From Bdellovibrionales bacterium (GTDB lineage Bacteria; Bdellovibrionota; Bdellovibrionia; Bdellovibrionales; UBA1609): a DNA stretch of 62,041 bases. The notes under the pieces were generated by a model. The model saw only the letters and a program-made list of their open reading frames with translations. It made no database searches and was not told the origin of the DNA. Made by a program: the position numbers and the translations under genes. This document shows, piece after piece, positions 62,014-62,041 of this stretch. The stretch covers positions 1 through 62,041 of the forward strand of contig JAHDIR010000014.1 of assembly GCA_020630675.1 (NCBI GenBank), given 5' to 3'. Positions within the stretch are counted from its first letter, which is position 1, and each line of letters begins with the position of its first letter.

Positions 62014-62041
62014 GCCCGGAAGTTTTCTTCCGGGTTTTTTT
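62014..62041 (+). terminator. Rho-independent terminator at the window end
   Basis: CCCGGAAG (62015-62022) pairs with CTTCCGGG (62027-62034) across TTTT and runs into seven T at the end of the window. It ends the porin-like gene about 60 bases after its stop. Confidence 0.93.

Noticed and set aside
1-62041. CRISPR array, prophage, rRNA or tRNA genes
   Set aside because: No regularly spaced repeats, phage structural genes, or recognisable rRNA/tRNA sequences were seen on reading both strands by eye; a covariance-model scan would be needed to exclude small RNAs.

Overview
The window is a 62-kb, AT-rich, densely packed bacterial chromosome segment. It has two-membrane (diderm) envelope genes: outer-membrane-type barrel, lipoprotein-processing enzymes, PBP1b-like synthase and many lipoproteins. 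It also has a large flagellar operon, three sigma-54 activators, TrmFO and two DUF507 genes. Together these suggest a Bdellovibrio-like or other deltaproteobacterial-grade motile Gram-negative. That assignment is an inference from gene content; no rRNA or tRNA gene is visible to confirm it.

Layout. 1-8.4 kb: the 3' end of a probable group II intron abutting folA-thyA, then an HD phosphohydrolase, purD and tsaC, then a reverse-strand NtrB/NtrC-like pair with unusual motifs and an M14 peptidase. 8.7-15.1 kb: glmU-glmS (UDP-GlcNAc supply) and a signalling cluster (winged-helix regulator, XRE regulator, GAF histidine kinase plus stand-alone receiver). 15.1-20.4 kb: trmFO, a DciA-like gene, a small lipoprotein and a 994-residue exported protein of unknown function. 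20.7-35.5 kb: a sigma-54-promoted flagellar operon in the order TPR protein, receiver-less sigma-54 activator, flgB, flgC, fliE, fliF, fliG, fliH, fliI, fliJ, motE-like, fliK, flgD, flgE, closed by a terminator. 35.7-45 kb: envelope and housekeeping genes (lipoproteins, MsrB-MsrA fusion, HU, YacG, K+ channel with zinc ribbon, exported Cys/Gly-rich protein, PfkA, vWA lipoprotein). 45-46.8 kb: motAB behind a possible sigma-28 promoter and a long REP-like hairpin. 46.8-51.7 kb: ileS-lspA-lgt, which join isoleucyl-tRNA charging with lipoprotein maturation. 51.9-56.1 kb: a CHASE2 histidine kinase and sigma-54 response regulator, divergent from a small exported protein with a cysteine cluster; sigma-54 promoters face both ways between them. 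56.1-62 kb: DUF952, a PBP1b-like synthase, two DUF507 genes, a GroES domain fused to a histone-H1-like lysine-rich tail, and an outer-membrane barrel protein.

The two most interesting items are the 51.9-56.1 kb circuit, where kinase, activator and a tiny exported Cys-rich protein look co-controlled by sigma-54, and the H1-like/GroES fusion at 59.5-60.3 kb. No CRISPR array, prophage, rRNA or tRNA gene was recognised.
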